NCBI GenBank assembly: GCA_946479925.1
Contig: CAMLHK010000003.1
Span: forward strand, 39,059-103,058
Origin: an uncultured Lactobacillus sp.
GTDB taxonomy: Bacteria; Bacillota; Bacilli; Lactobacillales; Lactobacillaceae
Direction of reading: 5' to 3'
DNA: 64,000 bases
This document shows, one piece after another, positions 1 through 8,752 of the stretch; positions within the stretch are counted from its first letter, which is position 1; each line of letters begins with the position of its first letter. A model generated the notes under the pieces. The model made no database searches, was not told the DNA's origin, and saw only the letters and a program-made list of their open reading frames with translations. A program made the position numbers and the translations under genes.

Positions 1-702
1 GTTCATGCGCTAGAAGAAAATGGTGTCGGTCGGCCTTCAACTTATGCGCCTACTATTGATACAATTCAGCGGCGTTATTACGTTAAATTGGATGGTAAAG
101 CGATTGTCCCAACCGAGTTGGGAGAGATCGTAGACAATTTAATTGAGCAGTTTTTCCCTGACATCGTCAATATCGATTTTACGGCTCAACTCGAAAATGA
201 CCTTGACGGAATCGAAGAGGGTAAGAAAAACTGGGTTAAAGTCATTGATGAGTACTACCATCCCTTTAAAAAAGAATTAGACAAGGCCGATGCCGGTATT
301 AAAAAGGTGCAAATTAAAGATGAGCCTGCAGGATTTAATTGTGACATCTGTGGAGCACCAATGGTTATTAAAATGGGACGTTATGGTAAGTTTTATGCTT
401 GTTCTCGTTTCCCTGATTGTCGTAACACTAAAGCAATAGTGAAAAAAGTAGGCGTTACCTGTCCTAAATGTGGTAAGGGTGACGTAATTGAGAAAAAGTC
501 TAAGCGTAACCGTAAATTTTATGGTTGCTCGCGCTACCCGGATTGTGATTTTGTTTCCTGGGATAAACCGATTAACCGTAATTGTCCCAACTGTGGTCAT
601 TTTCTCATTGAAAAGAGAAATAAAAAGGGGCCTGTTGTCCTCTGCCCGAACGGCGATTATAAAGAAGAAGCTAATAATGAGAAAAACCCGATAGAAAGTT
701 AA
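1..702 (+). CDS. topA: DNA topoisomerase I, C-terminal part (5' end outside the window)
   Basis: The reading frame is open from the first base and begins in the conserved [15 protein letters not shown] segment of type IA topoisomerases, so only the last 233 residues are visible. The enzyme relaxes negative supercoils. The tail carries three zinc-ribbon units. The first two have full CxxC...C...C sets (NCDICG...CSRFPDC and TCPKCG...CSRYPDC). The third (NCPNCG...CPNGDYKEE) has Gly where Firmicute homologues, as I recall them, have the fourth Cys. trmFO follows about 85 bases downstream, after a hairpin, as in many Firmicutes. Identification is firm. Confidence 0.97.
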   Translation, partial: VHALEENGVGRPSTYAPTIDTIQRRYYVKLDGKAIVPTELGEIVDNLIEQFFPDIVNIDFTAQLENDLDGIEEGKKNWVKVIDEYYHPFKKELDKADAGIKKVQIKDEPAGFNCDICGAPMVIKMGRYGKFYACSRFPDCRNTKAIVKKVGVTCPKCGKGDVIEKKSKRNRKFYGCSRYPDCDFVSWDKPINRNCPNCGHFLIEKRNKKGPVVLCPNGDYKEEANNEKNPIES

Positions 703-711
703 ATTTATGTT

Positions 712-745
712 AATATCATCAGATCATTTGTGGTTTGATGATATT
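712..745. promoter_or_regulatory. Inverted repeat between topA and trmFO
   Basis: Perfect 10-bp arms AATATCATCA (712-721) and TGATGATATT (736-745) with a 14-base loop. No T-run follows, so it is not a standard intrinsic terminator. It could be an mRNA-processing or stabilising hairpin, or an operator for trmFO. Function is inferred only from position. Confidence 0.4.
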
Positions 746-787
746 CTTGTATATAAGAAAATAATTTTAGTAAAGGAATATGATGAT

Positions 788-2104
788 ATGCCTGAAAAAG
801 TAACTGTAGTCGGTGGTGGCTTGGCTGGTAGTGAAGCAGCTTGGCAATTAGCCAAACGTGGAATCACGGTTGATTTTTATGAAATGCGTCCGCAAAAAAT
901 GACACCTGCTCATAAAACAGACCAGCTGGCCGAACTGGTATGTACCAACTCAATGCGTTCGAATCAATTATCTAACGCGGTTGGATTATTAAAAGAAGAA
1001 ATGCGGCAACTTGATTCATTAATTATGGCGGCTGCTGATCAATCTCAAGTTCCTGCAGGAGGAGCACTTGCAGTTGATCGGACTGAATTTAGCGGCTATG
1101 TCACAAGCAAGTTGCACTCTTTACCTAACATTAATTTTCATACAAAAGAAATTACACAAATCCCGTCTGACACGATTGCCATTGTTGCAACGGGTCCTTT
1201 AACTAGTGACAGGCTTGCCGCAGAAATACAAAGGTTTTCTGGTGCAGAAAGTTTGCATTTCTTTGATGCCGCAGCTCCGATAATTGCTGCTGCTTCGATC
1301 GATATGAATATCGTTTATAAGAAATCACGTTATGACAAGGGAGAGGCTGCATACTTAAACTGCCCCATGACAAAGCAAGAGTATGAGAATTTTGTGCGGG
1401 AATTAGTCAATGCCGAAACGGCTGAAGTTCACGACTTTGAAAACAGTGATGTTTTTGAAGGTTGCATGCCGATTGAGGTCATGGCAAAAAGAGGACCTAA
1501 GACAATGCTTTTTGGTCCCCTTAAGCCGGTAGGGTTAGAAGATCCGACTACTGGTAAAATTCCTTATGCTGTGGTTCAGCTCAGGCAGGATAATGCAATA
1601 GCATCAATGTATAATATAGTTGGTTTCCAAACGCATCTTAAATACGGTGAACAGAAACGGGTTTTTTCAATGATTCCCGGACTTGCTCATGCTCGTTTTA
1701 TTAGGTACGGTAAAATGCATCGCAATACTTATATGGCTTCACCAGCAGTTTTAACTCCAGCGTATGAGGCAAAAAAGCAGCCTGGTTTATTTTTTGCTGG
1801 TCAAGTTACTGGGGTTGAAGGCTACGTTGAAAGTGCCGGCAGTGGTCTTGTTTGTGGAATTAATGCTGCCAGAAGAGCTAATGGTCAAGAACCGGTGACT
1901 TTTCCCAAATTAACTGCTTTAGGTTCGATGGCTAATTATGTCACTAGCGCCGATATTAAGCATTTTCAGCCAATGAATGCCAGCTTTGCACTAATTCCTG
2001 GACTAGAAGGGCGTAAGATCCGTAATAAGAAAGAACGTCATTTACAAATAAGCCAGAGAAGTTTAGAGAACTTAAAGGAATTTCAACAGAAAGTATTGAA
2101 TTAA
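788..2104 (+). CDS. trmFO: Methylenetetrahydrofolate--tRNA-(uracil-5-)-methyltransferase TrmFO
   Basis: Folate- and FAD-dependent enzyme that makes 5-methyluridine at position 54 of tRNA. The N-terminus has the FAD dinucleotide-binding motif [13 protein letters not shown], followed by the family segments [20 protein letters not shown] and [17 protein letters not shown] start at ATG 788 (438 residues, the usual family length) because AAAGGA at 772-777 is correctly placed. An in-frame ATG at 707 would add 27 residues unlike the family and would run through the upstream hairpin. xerC begins at the very next base after the stop codon, so the two are co-transcribed. Confidence 0.96.
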   Translation: MPEKVTVVGGGLAGSEAAWQLAKRGITVDFYEMRPQKMTPAHKTDQLAELVCTNSMRSNQLSNAVGLLKEEMRQLDSLIMAAADQSQVPAGGALAVDRTEFSGYVTSKLHSLPNINFHTKEITQIPSDTIAIVATGPLTSDRLAAEIQRFSGAESLHFFDAAAPIIAAASIDMNIVYKKSRYDKGEAAYLNCPMTKQEYENFVRELVNAETAEVHDFENSDVFEGCMPIEVMAKRGPKTMLFGPLKPVGLEDPTTGKIPYAVVQLRQDNAIASMYNIVGFQTHLKYGEQKRVFSMIPGLAHARFIRYGKMHRNTYMASPAVLTPAYEAKKQPGLFFAGQVTGVEGYVESAGSGLVCGINAARRANGQEPVTFPKLTALGSMANYVTSADIKHFQPMNASFALIPGLEGRKIRNKKERHLQISQRSLENLKEFQQKVLN

Positions 2105-3031
2105 ATGAATGAGCAACAAGATGATTTACTAGTTCTTTTTACCGACTATTTACTCAATGAGCGTCAGTACAGCCCTAAAACAATTGTCTCCTATCAAACC
2201 GACTTAAAATCTGCAAAAAGGTTTTGGCAGGATTCAGGGGGATTTGATGGTTGGGAAAAAATAGGTAGAAGAGACATTGAAATATATCTGCAGCACTTAG
2301 CCGATCAAAATTTAGCGCGTTCGACACAGTCGCGCAAGATGTCTAGTCTTAGATCGTTTTACCGCTTTTTAACTAGACGCAAAATTGTTAAAATAGATCC
2401 AACCCAGACTATAATTCTACGTGCCAAAGAGCGCAAACTACCTCAGTTCTTTTATGCTCCTGAACTTAAGCAGGTTTTTGACTCATTATCTGGAACTGAC
2501 CCGTTAACTTTGCGTAACTTGGCATTAATTGAATTGTTTTATACTACGGGGATGAGGGTCAGTGAAGTAAGCAATTTAAAAAGAAAACAAATAGATTTAG
2601 ATTTAAAGATAATTTTAGTTCATGGTAAGGGTAATAAAGATCGGTATGTTGCTTTTGACGATCAGACTAAAGCTGCTTTGGTCAAATACTTGGAAGATGG
2701 TCGCAAGCAACTTTTAAATGATCAGGAAGATTTAGGCTATGTATTTCTAAACAACACAGGAAAGCGGCTAACAGAACGTGGTATCGAGTATATCATGCAA
2801 AAAGTTTTCAATGAAGCTGGCATTAATGGTAAAGTACATCCGCACGAGTTGCGCCATTCATTTGCAACGGCAATGTTGAATAACGGCGCCGACTTGCGTA
2901 GTGTACAAGAACTCTTAGGCCATGATAATTTGTCAACAACTCAAATATACACGCATGTAACTATGAGTCATTTGCAGGCAAACTATGAAAAATACTTTGC
3001 TCGCAACGATAAGAAAGATGAGGCAAAATAA
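2105..3031 (+). CDS. xerC: Tyrosine recombinase XerC
   Basis: Site-specific recombinase of 308 residues. An N-terminal SAM-like core-binding domain covers about 1-90 and the catalytic domain about 115-295. All catalytic residues are present: R151 (GMRVSEV), K175, H247 and R250 (HELRHSF), H273 (LLGHDNLSTT) and nucleophile Y282 (IYTHV). It abuts trmFO and overlaps hslV by one base (TAATG), the common Firmicute trmFO-xerC-hslVU order (codV-clpQ-clpY in Bacillus). A second Xer-type recombinase lies at 15254, beside a likely dif site, so the division of labour between the two is uncertain. Confidence 0.93.
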   Translation: MNEQQDDLLVLFTDYLLNERQYSPKTIVSYQTDLKSAKRFWQDSGGFDGWEKIGRRDIEIYLQHLADQNLARSTQSRKMSSLRSFYRFLTRRKIVKIDPTQTIILRAKERKLPQFFYAPELKQVFDSLSGTDPLTLRNLALIELFYTTGMRVSEVSNLKRKQIDLDLKIILVHGKGNKDRYVAFDDQTKAALVKYLEDGRKQLLNDQEDLGYVFLNNTGKRLTERGIEYIMQKVFNEAGINGKVHPHELRHSFATAMLNNGADLRSVQELLGHDNLSTTQIYTHVTMSHLQANYEKYFARNDKKDEAK

Positions 3032-3555
3032 TGACAACAATATGTTCAGTAAAATTTAATGGTAAAACCGCAATTGCTGGTGATGGCCAGGTTACTTTAG
3101 GAGAAAAAGTAATAGCCAAAGCTACTGCTAAAAAAATAAGACGAATTTATCATGATCAAGTGGTAATTGGTTTTGCTGGTGGTGTAGCCGATGCTGTCAG
3201 TTTGCAGGATATGCTTGAAGGTAAACTGGAAGCTTTTGGTGGAGATTTACGCAGGGCAGCCGTTGAAATGGCCCAAGCTTGGCGTAAAGATGCAACTTTG
3301 CAAAAGCTGGAAGCAATGCTGATTGCGTTTAATGAAAAAGATCTTTTGCTAATCTCAGGTAACGGTGAAGTGCTTGAACCCGATGAAAATGTAGTGGCGA
3401 TTGGCTCTGGCGGAAATTTTGCCCAAGCGGCTGCAATTGCAATGACCAGACATTCTTCTAATATGACTGCCAGTGAAATTGCTCATGAAGCCGTTGAAAT
3501 AGCCTCTGGAATTGATATCTTCACTGATGATCAGATTATCACAGACGAATTGTAA
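3031..3555 (+). CDS. hslV: ATP-dependent protease peptidase subunit HslV (ClpQ)
   Basis: Proteasome-like peptidase of 174 residues, the proteolytic core of the HslUV (ClpYQ) complex in the cytoplasm. After removal of Met1 the protein starts with Thr (TTICSVKFNG), the expected catalytic N-terminal nucleophile. GDGQVTLG and the C-terminal IASGIDIFTDDQI match the family. The start overlaps the xerC stop by one base, indicating translational coupling, and the ATPase subunit gene follows 18 bases downstream. Confidence 0.96.
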   Translation: MTTICSVKFNGKTAIAGDGQVTLGEKVIAKATAKKIRRIYHDQVVIGFAGGVADAVSLQDMLEGKLEAFGGDLRRAAVEMAQAWRKDATLQKLEAMLIAFNEKDLLLISGNGEVLEPDENVVAIGSGGNFAQAAAIAMTRHSSNMTASEIAHEAVEIASGIDIFTDDQIITDEL

Positions 3556-3573
3556 TAACGGAGCGTAAAAAAT

Positions 3574-4983
3574 ATGGAAACCAAAACACCTAAACAAATA
3601 GTTAACTTACTTAATGAATATATAATCGGACAGGATGAGGCCAAGAAGGCTGTTGCCGTTGCTTTGTATAATCGTTATCGCAGAATGCAACTGCCAAAGA
3701 AAATGCAGGAGGATATTACTCCTAAGAATTTGTTAATGGCTGGCCCTACTGGTGTTGGTAAAACAGAAATTGCTAGAAGGCTGGCCGCAATTGTCAATGC
3801 TCCGTTTGTTAAGGTAGAAGCGACTAAATTTACTGAAGTTGGCTATGTGGGTCGTGATGTGGAATCGATGGTCCGCGATTTGGTCAATGAAGCGGTTCGT
3901 ATGGAAGAAAAGGATCAATTTGATCGCGTTCGCCCTCAGGCAGCTAAAGAAGCCAATAAAATTTTAGTGCGCTTGCTTGTGCCCGGAATTAAGCGTGACA
4001 AACGCAAGAATCAAATGCAGGAATGGCAAGACATGATGTCGATGATTATGGCGGCTGGTCAAAACAATGACCAGAATTCACCAGCAGATCAAGAAGAAAT
4101 AACAGATGATATTCGCAATGAGAGATTGACTGTTTCAGAACAGTTGAATAAAGGTCTGCTTGAAAATCGTGAGGTTACAATCGAAGTTGAGCAGGCACCA
4201 AAGGTTAACCCGATGGGTGACATGATGGGGCAAATGGGAATTGATATGAGTTCAATGCTCAATGATTTAGTACCTAAGAAGAAAATCAAACGAACTCTCC
4301 TTGTCAAAGATGCCCGGGAAGTTTTAATTCAGCAAGAATCCCGTAAAATGGTTGATTATGATTCCTTATATCAAAAGGCAATTGAACGAACGGCAAATAA
4401 TGGGATCATTTTTATTGATGAAATTGATAAGATTACAGCTGGCAACCAGAAAACTTCCGGTGAAGTATCGCGTGAAGGAGTACAAAGAGATATTTTGCCA
4501 ATTGTTGAAGGTTCAACAGTTCAAACAAAATATGGCCCGGTAACTACAGACCATATTCTCTTCATTGCAGCTGGCGCTTTTTCAGAGTCCAAGCCGAGTG
4601 ACCTTATCCCCGAATTACAAGGACGTTTTCCAATTAGAGTGGAACTTAATGCCTTGTCAAAGGATGACTTCGTTAAAATACTTAAGGACCCAGAGGACTC
4701 ATTATTAGAGCAATATGTAGCATTGATGAAAGCCGATGGGATAAAGTTAGTCTTCACACAAGAAGCAGTTGAGCGGATTGCGCAAATTGCTTACGATGTT
4801 AACCAGGGAACAGATAATATTGGTGCCAGACGGTTGTCAACAATTCTTGAGAAGTTGCTGGAAGATGTCTTATACGAAGGCCCGGACATGACAATGGGAG
4901 AAATTACTGTAACTGAAGCATATGTTAATGAAAAACTTAGTGATATAATAACAAATAAAGATCTAACTAAGTTCATTCTTTAA
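3574..4983 (+). CDS. hslU: ATP-dependent protease ATPase subunit HslU (ClpY)
   Basis: AAA+ unfoldase of 469 residues that feeds substrates to HslV. It shows Walker A GPTGVGKTE near residue 50, the HslU-specific ATKFTEVGYVGRDVESMVRDL, a charged intermediate domain (about 110-240), Walker B IIFIDEIDKI, and sensor/C-domain segments GRFPIRVEL and NIGARRLSTILEKLLED. The C-terminal FIL tail fits docking to HslV. A GGAG ribosome site at 3559 supports the start. Last member of the xerC-hslV-hslU run. Confidence 0.97.
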   Translation: METKTPKQIVNLLNEYIIGQDEAKKAVAVALYNRYRRMQLPKKMQEDITPKNLLMAGPTGVGKTEIARRLAAIVNAPFVKVEATKFTEVGYVGRDVESMVRDLVNEAVRMEEKDQFDRVRPQAAKEANKILVRLLVPGIKRDKRKNQMQEWQDMMSMIMAAGQNNDQNSPADQEEITDDIRNERLTVSEQLNKGLLENREVTIEVEQAPKVNPMGDMMGQMGIDMSSMLNDLVPKKKIKRTLLVKDAREVLIQQESRKMVDYDSLYQKAIERTANNGIIFIDEIDKITAGNQKTSGEVSREGVQRDILPIVEGSTVQTKYGPVTTDHILFIAAGAFSESKPSDLIPELQGRFPIRVELNALSKDDFVKILKDPEDSLLEQYVALMKADGIKLVFTQEAVERIAQIAYDVNQGTDNIGARRLSTILEKLLEDVLYEGPDMTMGEITVTEAYVNEKLSDIITNKDLTKFIL

Positions 4984-5001
4984 CAAAGGTGATGATTAAA
5001 C

Positions 5002-5892
5002 ATGAATTACACTATCAAAAATAGCATTCTTAAAGTTGAAATTGCTAGTAAGGGTGCTGAAGTGCAAAGTGTAAAAAGTTTACATAGTGGATACGAGTAT
5101 ATTTGGCAGGCAGATCCTCAAGTCTGGAATCGGCATGCACCTGTTCTTTTTCCAATAGTCGGCAGACTAAAAAATGACGAATATACTTACCAAGGAAAAA
5201 CCTATCATTTAACTCAACATGGTTTCGCCCGTGATTTAGAGTTTCAAGTGGTGCGTCATACAGATGAAAGCATTACATTTTTGCTGACCGACTCTGAAGA
5301 GACCAGGAAGGTTTATCCGTTCAAGTTTGAACTACGAGTGAATTACAATTTACTCAATAATCTCTTAGAAGAAAACTTCACTGTTGTTAACAAAACGGAT
5401 GGCGAAATGATCTTTGGTATTGGTGGTCACCCTGGATTCAATATTCCTACAAGTAATACCTTATCTAAGGAAGATTTTTACTTTAGTACCAAACCTTCTC
5501 GTGCGCGTGTTCATATTCCTTTGAAGGGCGCATTTCTAGATTGGCCTAATCGGTCGTTGGCTTCTACTAATAGCTTAATTACTCTTAGTGATCATCTATT
5601 TAAAAATGACGCGCTGATTTTTCAAATGCGCGGCCACGATAATAGGATATCTTTAAAAACTGATGCTAATAATTTTCATGTAAATGTTTGGTTGCGAGAT
5701 GCACCTTTTGTGGGTGTGTGGTCACAATACCCGACAACTGCAGATTATGTCTGTATTGAACCGTGGTGGGGGATAGCAGACCGCTTTGATACCAACCAAA
5801 AGCTGGAAGAGAAGTATGGTATGAACCATCTGGAAGCGGGAGAAACTTTTACTGCTGGTTTTAGCATGGCTTTCCATGACCAAGACGAATAA
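5002..5892 (+). CDS. Aldose 1-epimerase family protein (LacX-like)
   Basis: A 296-residue protein of the galactose mutarotase-like fold, which interconverts sugar anomers. Family segments include HAPVLFPIVGRLKNDEY, HGFARDLEF (candidate catalytic His), GGHPGFNIP and CIEPWWGIADRFDT (candidate catalytic Glu). It belongs to the LacX/YihR-like branch rather than classical GalM. The exact sugar substrate cannot be read from sequence. It sits alone between hslU and a terminator at 5918-5947, with an AAAGGTGAT ribosome site upstream. Confidence 0.85.
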   Translation: MNYTIKNSILKVEIASKGAEVQSVKSLHSGYEYIWQADPQVWNRHAPVLFPIVGRLKNDEYTYQGKTYHLTQHGFARDLEFQVVRHTDESITFLLTDSEETRKVYPFKFELRVNYNLLNNLLEENFTVVNKTDGEMIFGIGGHPGFNIPTSNTLSKEDFYFSTKPSRARVHIPLKGAFLDWPNRSLASTNSLITLSDHLFKNDALIFQMRGHDNRISLKTDANNFHVNVWLRDAPFVGVWSQYPTTADYVCIEPWWGIADRFDTNQKLEEKYGMNHLEAGETFTAGFSMAFHDQDE

Positions 5893-5917
5893 ATTTTGAG
5901 TTCAAGATAATAGACGC

Positions 5918-5947
5918 AAAAAAGGAAGTACCAGGCTTCCTTTTTTT
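5918..5947 (+). terminator. Intrinsic terminator after the aldose epimerase gene
   Basis: Stem AAAGGAAG / CTTCCTTT with loop TACCAGG, followed by a run of seven T. Ends the rightward transcript of the hslU-epimerase region. Confidence 0.85.
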
Positions 5948-5972
5948 ATATCACCAAAATAAAAATTAAATA

Positions 5973-6006
5973 TTGCGAACAAGTGTTCATACATCTATAA
6001 TATAAT
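5973..6006 (+). promoter_or_regulatory. Consensus promoter with an embedded LexA-type SOS box
   Basis: -35 TTGCGA (5973-5978), exactly 17 bases, then -10 TATAAT (5996-6001), with a second TATAAT at 6001-6006. Lying over the -35 is CGAACAAGTGTTCA (5976-5989), one mismatch from the Gram-positive LexA consensus CGAAC-RNRY-GTTCG. No gene starts downstream: the first ATG (6041) meets a stop after three codons, and the next gene, plsY, is on the opposite strand. The transcript would therefore run antisense into the plsY 3' end. Confidence 0.6.
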
Positions 6007-6046
6007 AGCTAGCTGTTGAGGCTAGCCGTATTTATTTGCTATGCAA

Positions 6047-6682
6047 TTATAGTTTGTGGTGCTTTTTCTTATACCAATACCACAAGCCAAAGGGAATAAT
6101 ATTTTCTTGGTGCTGCAATAAGCGTTTAATATTGCTTCTGTGACGAATAAACAAGATAATCATGATGCAGCCAACAATGATTTCCAAAAAAACATCATGA
6201 AAAAAGAAAGTTGCAATAAATATCAGAACCACAGCAATCAGGCTTGAAAGGCTGACATAAGACGTGATAAAAACTAATGGTAGAAAAATAAGAGCGCAAA
6301 TGCCAAAGAACTTGAGATTATAACCTAAGAAGAGGCCGGCACTGGTTGCTACAGCTTTACCGCCCTTAAATTTGAGAAAAATAGAGAATGTATGTCCTAA
6401 GATCGCCAGACCACCAGAAATTAATAGGATATATTTGGGCACATTAAGATGGAATATTCTCGGCAAGTTGGTAGCGAGTGTTCCTTTTAAAACGTCAACG
6501 ATGAGAACCACACTGCCGGCAAATGGTCCGAAGACGCGAAAAGAGTTGGTGGTACCGATATTGCCGGAGCCATAGTTTCTAATATCTTCAGCAAAAAAGA
6601 TTTTACCGACGATCACGCCTGTAGGAAAAGACCCTATTAAATATGCTAGAATAAATATCAGAATTAAATTTAAATTTATCAT
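6047..6682 (-). CDS. plsY: Glycerol-3-phosphate acyltransferase PlsY
   Basis: Integral membrane enzyme of 211 residues that transfers the acyl group of acyl phosphate to glycerol 3-phosphate, the first step of phospholipid synthesis. The three family motifs are present: GSFPTGVIVGK (about 17-27), the glycine-rich NYGSGNIGTTNSFRVFG (about 36-52) and KFKGGKAVATSAG (about 104-116). There are about five hydrophobic helices and a basic C-terminal tail. It is divergent from parE, the usual arrangement in Bacillales and Lactobacillales. Confidence 0.95.
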   Translation of the reverse strand: MINLNLILIFILAYLIGSFPTGVIVGKIFFAEDIRNYGSGNIGTTNSFRVFGPFAGSVVLIVDVLKGTLATNLPRIFHLNVPKYILLISGGLAILGHTFSIFLKFKGGKAVATSAGLFLGYNLKFFGICALIFLPLVFITSYVSLSSLIAVVLIFIATFFFHDVFLEIIVGCIMIILFIRHRSNIKRLLQHQENIIPFGLWYWYKKKHHKL

Positions 6683-6777
6683 TTTTATCCCACTCTCTTA
6701 AAGTCTAATGCTATTTTAGCAGAGATTATTGCGTTTGCGGGCTAAATAATAAATGATTTTTAACTGGAGGAGTCTAT

Positions 6778-8736
6778 TTGGTTAAAACAAATAAAAAAAT
6801 AAATTCTTATGATGACTCATCAATTCAGATTCTTCATGGTCTGGAGGCCGTGCGTAAACGGCCGGGAATGTACATTGGGTCGACTGATGTGCATGGCTTA
6901 AACCAGCTAGTCTACGAAATTGTAGATAACTCGGTTGATGAAGCGATGGCCGGATTCGGTAACGAAATTGACGTGACGATTCATAAAGATAACAGTGTGA
7001 CGGTTCGTGACTTTGGCCGGGGTATGCCTACTGGAATGCATAAATCGGGTAAGCCCACTATCGAAGTCATCTTAACCGTTTTACATGCTGGGGGTAAGTT
7101 TACCGAGCAAAACTACAAAACTTCAGGTGGACTTCATGGGGTTGGATCCTCTGTGGTTAATGCTCTTTCCAGTTATATGGATGTGAAAGTTGTGCGAGAA
7201 GGCACTGCTTATGAAGAAGAGTTCAAAGATGGTGGTCATCCAGTTGGAACTTTAAAATGTTTGGGTAAAACTAAAGAGCCGACAGGCACTACCATTACTT
7301 TTAAACCTGATGAGAAAATTTTTTCAACAATCAGATATAAGTATGAAACTATTCAAGAGCGCATCAGGGAATCTGCTTTTCTGTTAAAGGGCGTACGCTT
7401 TGTTTTAACTGACGAACGTGAACCCGAACATCATGATGACTTTAAATATGATGATGGCATTAAAGCTTTTGTCTCATATCTCAATGAGGGTAAAGATTCT
7501 TTAAGCGATGTTTTTTATTTTTCCGGAAAACAAGATGAAATTGAAGTTGAGTTTAGCGGTCAATACAGTGACAGCTACTCAGAAAATCTGGTTTCTTTTG
7601 TTAATAATGTGCGCACTTCAGACGGTGGTACTCATGAAGTAGGAGCTCGTAGTGGCTTTACGCGTGCTTTTAACGACTATGCTAAAAAGCAGGGCTTGTT
7701 AGGGAAAAAAGATAAAAATATTGACGGGTCGGATTATCGTGAGGGCTTAAGCGCGGTTTTATCAGTTAAGATCCCAGAAGAGCTATTGGAGTTTGAAGGG
7801 CAGACTAAAGGTAAATTAGGTACTCCGCAAGCAAGATCTGTAGTTGATGCGATTGTCTATGAAAAAATGTCTTACTACCTAATGGAAAAAGGCGAGCTGG
7901 CTCAAGAGCTGGTAAAAAAGGCGCAAAGAGCAAGGGATGCTCGTGAAGCTGCCAAAAAAGCGCGCAATGAAAGTCGAAATGGTAAAAAACGGCGCAAAAA
8001 AGAAGTGCTTTCAGGTAAGTTAACTCCAGCACAATCACGCAACCCCAAAAAGAACGAATTATTTTTGGTTGAGGGTGACTCAGCTGGTGGTTCCGCAAAA
8101 CAAGGTAGAGACCGTAAGTTCCAGGCTATCTTGCCTTTACGTGGTAAAGTTTTGAATACCCAAAAGGCCAAGCTCCAAGATATCTTTAAGAATGAAGAGA
8201 TTAACACCATGATCTACACTATCGGCGCCGGAGTCGGAGCCGAATTTAACGTGGAAGATTCCAATTACGATAAGGTAATTATCATGACGGACGCCGATGA
8301 TGATGGTGCCCATATTCAGATTTTGTTGTTAACCTTTTTCTACCGTTATATGAGGCCAATGATTGAACATGGTAAAGTTTATATTGCTCTGCCTCCTCTT
8401 TATCGTCTGCAAAAAGGTCGTGGTAAAAAGGCTCAAGTGCAATATTCCTGGACCGATGAAGAGCTTGCTGCCGCTGAAAAGAAAATGGGTCGCGGTTATA
8501 CTTTACAGCGATTTAAGGGACTGGGAGAAATGAATGCTGAGCAATTATGGCAAACAACTATGGATCCGGAAACCAGACTGCTTATTCGTGTCAAAATCGA
8601 TGATGCTGCTTTGGCAGAACGGCGCGTTACCACATTAATGGGAGATAAGGCTGGAGCCAGACGAAAATGGATTGAAGAAAATGTTAAGTTTAGATTAGGC
8701 GATAACACTTCAATTTTAGAAGAAGAAAATGAATAA
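6778..8736 (+). CDS. parE: DNA topoisomerase IV subunit B
   Basis: ATPase subunit of topoisomerase IV (652 residues), which decatenates daughter chromosomes. The GHKL ATPase domain carries EIVDNSVDEAMAGF, DFGRGMPTG and GGLHGVGSSVVNAL; the TOPRIM part carries LVEGDSAGGSAKQGRDR and TDADDDGAHI. The start is TTG at 6778, chosen because GGAGG (6767-6771) lies six bases upstream. A Lys/Arg-rich stretch (about 380-410) precedes the TOPRIM domain. It is followed 16 bases later by parC, with plsY divergent upstream. Confidence 0.97.
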   Translation: MVKTNKKINSYDDSSIQILHGLEAVRKRPGMYIGSTDVHGLNQLVYEIVDNSVDEAMAGFGNEIDVTIHKDNSVTVRDFGRGMPTGMHKSGKPTIEVILTVLHAGGKFTEQNYKTSGGLHGVGSSVVNALSSYMDVKVVREGTAYEEEFKDGGHPVGTLKCLGKTKEPTGTTITFKPDEKIFSTIRYKYETIQERIRESAFLLKGVRFVLTDEREPEHHDDFKYDDGIKAFVSYLNEGKDSLSDVFYFSGKQDEIEVEFSGQYSDSYSENLVSFVNNVRTSDGGTHEVGARSGFTRAFNDYAKKQGLLGKKDKNIDGSDYREGLSAVLSVKIPEELLEFEGQTKGKLGTPQARSVVDAIVYEKMSYYLMEKGELAQELVKKAQRARDAREAAKKARNESRNGKKRRKKEVLSGKLTPAQSRNPKKNELFLVEGDSAGGSAKQGRDRKFQAILPLRGKVLNTQKAKLQDIFKNEEINTMIYTIGAGVGAEFNVEDSNYDKVIIMTDADDDGAHIQILLLTFFYRYMRPMIEHGKVYIALPPLYRLQKGRGKKAQVQYSWTDEELAAAEKKMGRGYTLQRFKGLGEMNAEQLWQTTMDPETRLLIRVKIDDAALAERRVTTLMGDKAGARRKWIEENVKFRLGDNTSILEEENE

Positions 8737-8752
8737 AAGAGGTTTTTAATTA

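Noticed and set aside
707-787. Upstream in-frame start that would lengthen TrmFO by 27 residues
   Set aside because: The extra residues are unlike the family and translate the hairpin; ATG 788 has a well-spaced AAAGGA.
7805-8210. Long open frames antisense to parE
   Set aside because: They lie within a firmly identified gene on the other strand, lack ribosome sites and match no family.
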